Shown piece by piece: positions 31,777 to 32,144 of a DNA stretch of 32,144 bases. The DNA is taken from NCBI GenBank assembly GCA_022703375.1, contig JAKLDS010000028.1, positions 1 through 32,144 of the forward strand, written 5' to 3'. The notes beneath the pieces are model-generated. The model ran no database searches. It saw only the letters and a list, made by a program, of their open reading frames with translations, and was not told where the DNA came from. The stretch is from Deltaproteobacteria bacterium. Lineage in GTDB: Bacteria > Desulfobacterota > Syntrophia > Syntrophales > Smithellaceae. Each line of letters starts with the position of its first letter. The first letter of the stretch is position 1. Position numbers and translations under genes: made by a program.

Positions 31777-32144
31777 ATGTTGGAAAATTCATTGCCAAAA
31801 ATCGTTATCAGCGGTTCGGGACTCTGGGCGCCCGCGAATATCATAACAAATGAAGAACTGGTGGGCAGTTACAATGCCTATGCGGAAAAGTTCAATTCCG
31901 ATAACGCCGCCGGAATAGCTGCCGGAGAAATGGAAGAAAAGCCTCTTTCCAGTGAACGATTCATTGAGAAATCTTCGGGAATAAAAGCGCGTTATGTATA
32001 CAACAAGGAAGGCATTCTCGATATTAACCGCATGCGGCCGCAGATTCCCGAAAGAAGAGAAGATGAATTAAGCAATCAGGCGGAAATCGGCGTTTATGCG
32101 GCGCGCCAGGCCATGGCTGCCGCGGGAAAAACCGCCGCCGACAT
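31777..32144 (+). CDS. Beta-ketoacyl-ACP synthase III-like protein, N-terminal part (cut by window edge)
   Basis: The first 122 codons are visible. [20 protein letters not shown] is the thiolase-fold opening. [20 protein letters not shown] and [20 protein letters not shown] followed by [11 protein letters not shown] closely resemble, from memory, the long KASIII subgroup represented by Pseudomonas PA3286. That subgroup feeds medium-chain acyl-CoA into fatty acid synthesis. The active-site Cys, His and Asn lie beyond the window. AAAGGACA precedes ATG 31777. It follows the adenosyltransferase by 108 bp, so it may or may not belong to the same transcript. It is a different subgroup from the KASIII-like gene at 20172. 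Confidence 0.85.
   Translation, partial: MLENSLPKIVISGSGLWAPANIITNEELVGSYNAYAEKFNSDNAAGIAAGEMEEKPLSSERFIEKSSGIKARYVYNKEGILDINRMRPQIPERREDELSNQAEIGVYAARQAMAAAGKTAAD

Overview
The window looks like chromosomal DNA of an anaerobic, syntrophic or sulfate-reducer-like deltaproteobacterium (Desulfobacterota; a Syntrophales/Smithella-like lineage is my best guess). This is inferred from gene content: a periplasmic selenocysteine formate dehydrogenase, acyl-CoA activation and condensation genes under TetR regulators, a B12-dependent acyl-CoA mutase with its chaperone, DUF116 and DUF6125-like proteins, and REP-type transposon debris. No rRNA, tRNA or CRISPR array was seen.

Layout. 1-3927 (minus): a formate dehydrogenase operon read from 3927 downward. 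The catalytic subunit is one gene of about 1,021 residues across an in-frame UGA (Sec196). It is followed by the iron-sulfur subunit and the first codons of a third gene cut by the window edge. A ModE-like repressor gene (4039-4395) is divergent to it. 4406-5065: a TetR regulator with an excellent promoter and a 15-bp palindrome at its start site. 5240-8935 (minus): a MoxR AAA+ ATPase, a CoxE-like VWA protein, a secreted CPYC thioredoxin-like protein and a secreted one-Cys peroxiredoxin. A GIY-YIG nuclease gene bounded by palindromic repeats sits between the ATPase and the VWA gene. 9292-10480: a hot-dog thioesterase and an internally duplicated Cys-rich DUF6125-like protein. 10569-12216: a cold-shock gene with a terminator in its leader, a BASS-type transporter and ywbE.

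12319-15680 is a decayed zone. A hypothetical gene and an RluA-type pseudouridine synthase fragment meet head to head and both appear to lack their 5' ends. Then come an intact ATP-grasp ligase gene and a peroxiredoxin-like pseudogene with two stops and a frameshift. 15711-18975 encodes two lipoproteins (one an alpha/beta hydrolase) and a GNAT acetyltransferase. 19046-20178 is a Y1/REP-type transposase unit with inverted ends.

20172-32144 is mostly acyl-CoA metabolism. An acyl-CoA synthetase and a KASIII-like enzyme are divergent from a TetR regulator. Next come a GNAT, an alpha/beta hydrolase and a DUF116 protein. Last is a cobalamin cluster: acyl-CoA mutase large subunit, B12-binding subunit, SAM methyltransferase, MeaB GTPase, cobalamin adenosyltransferase and a second KASIII (cut by the edge). 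The mutase carries Phe89/Gln207, the isobutyryl-CoA-mutase-type substrate pair, rather than the Tyr/Arg pair of methylmalonyl-CoA mutase. I therefore read this cluster as carbon-skeleton rearrangement of a non-carboxylated acyl-CoA, such as butyryl/isobutyryl-CoA. The adenosyltransferase would supply AdoCbl and MeaB would load and protect it. The formate dehydrogenase would handle formate in the periplasm.
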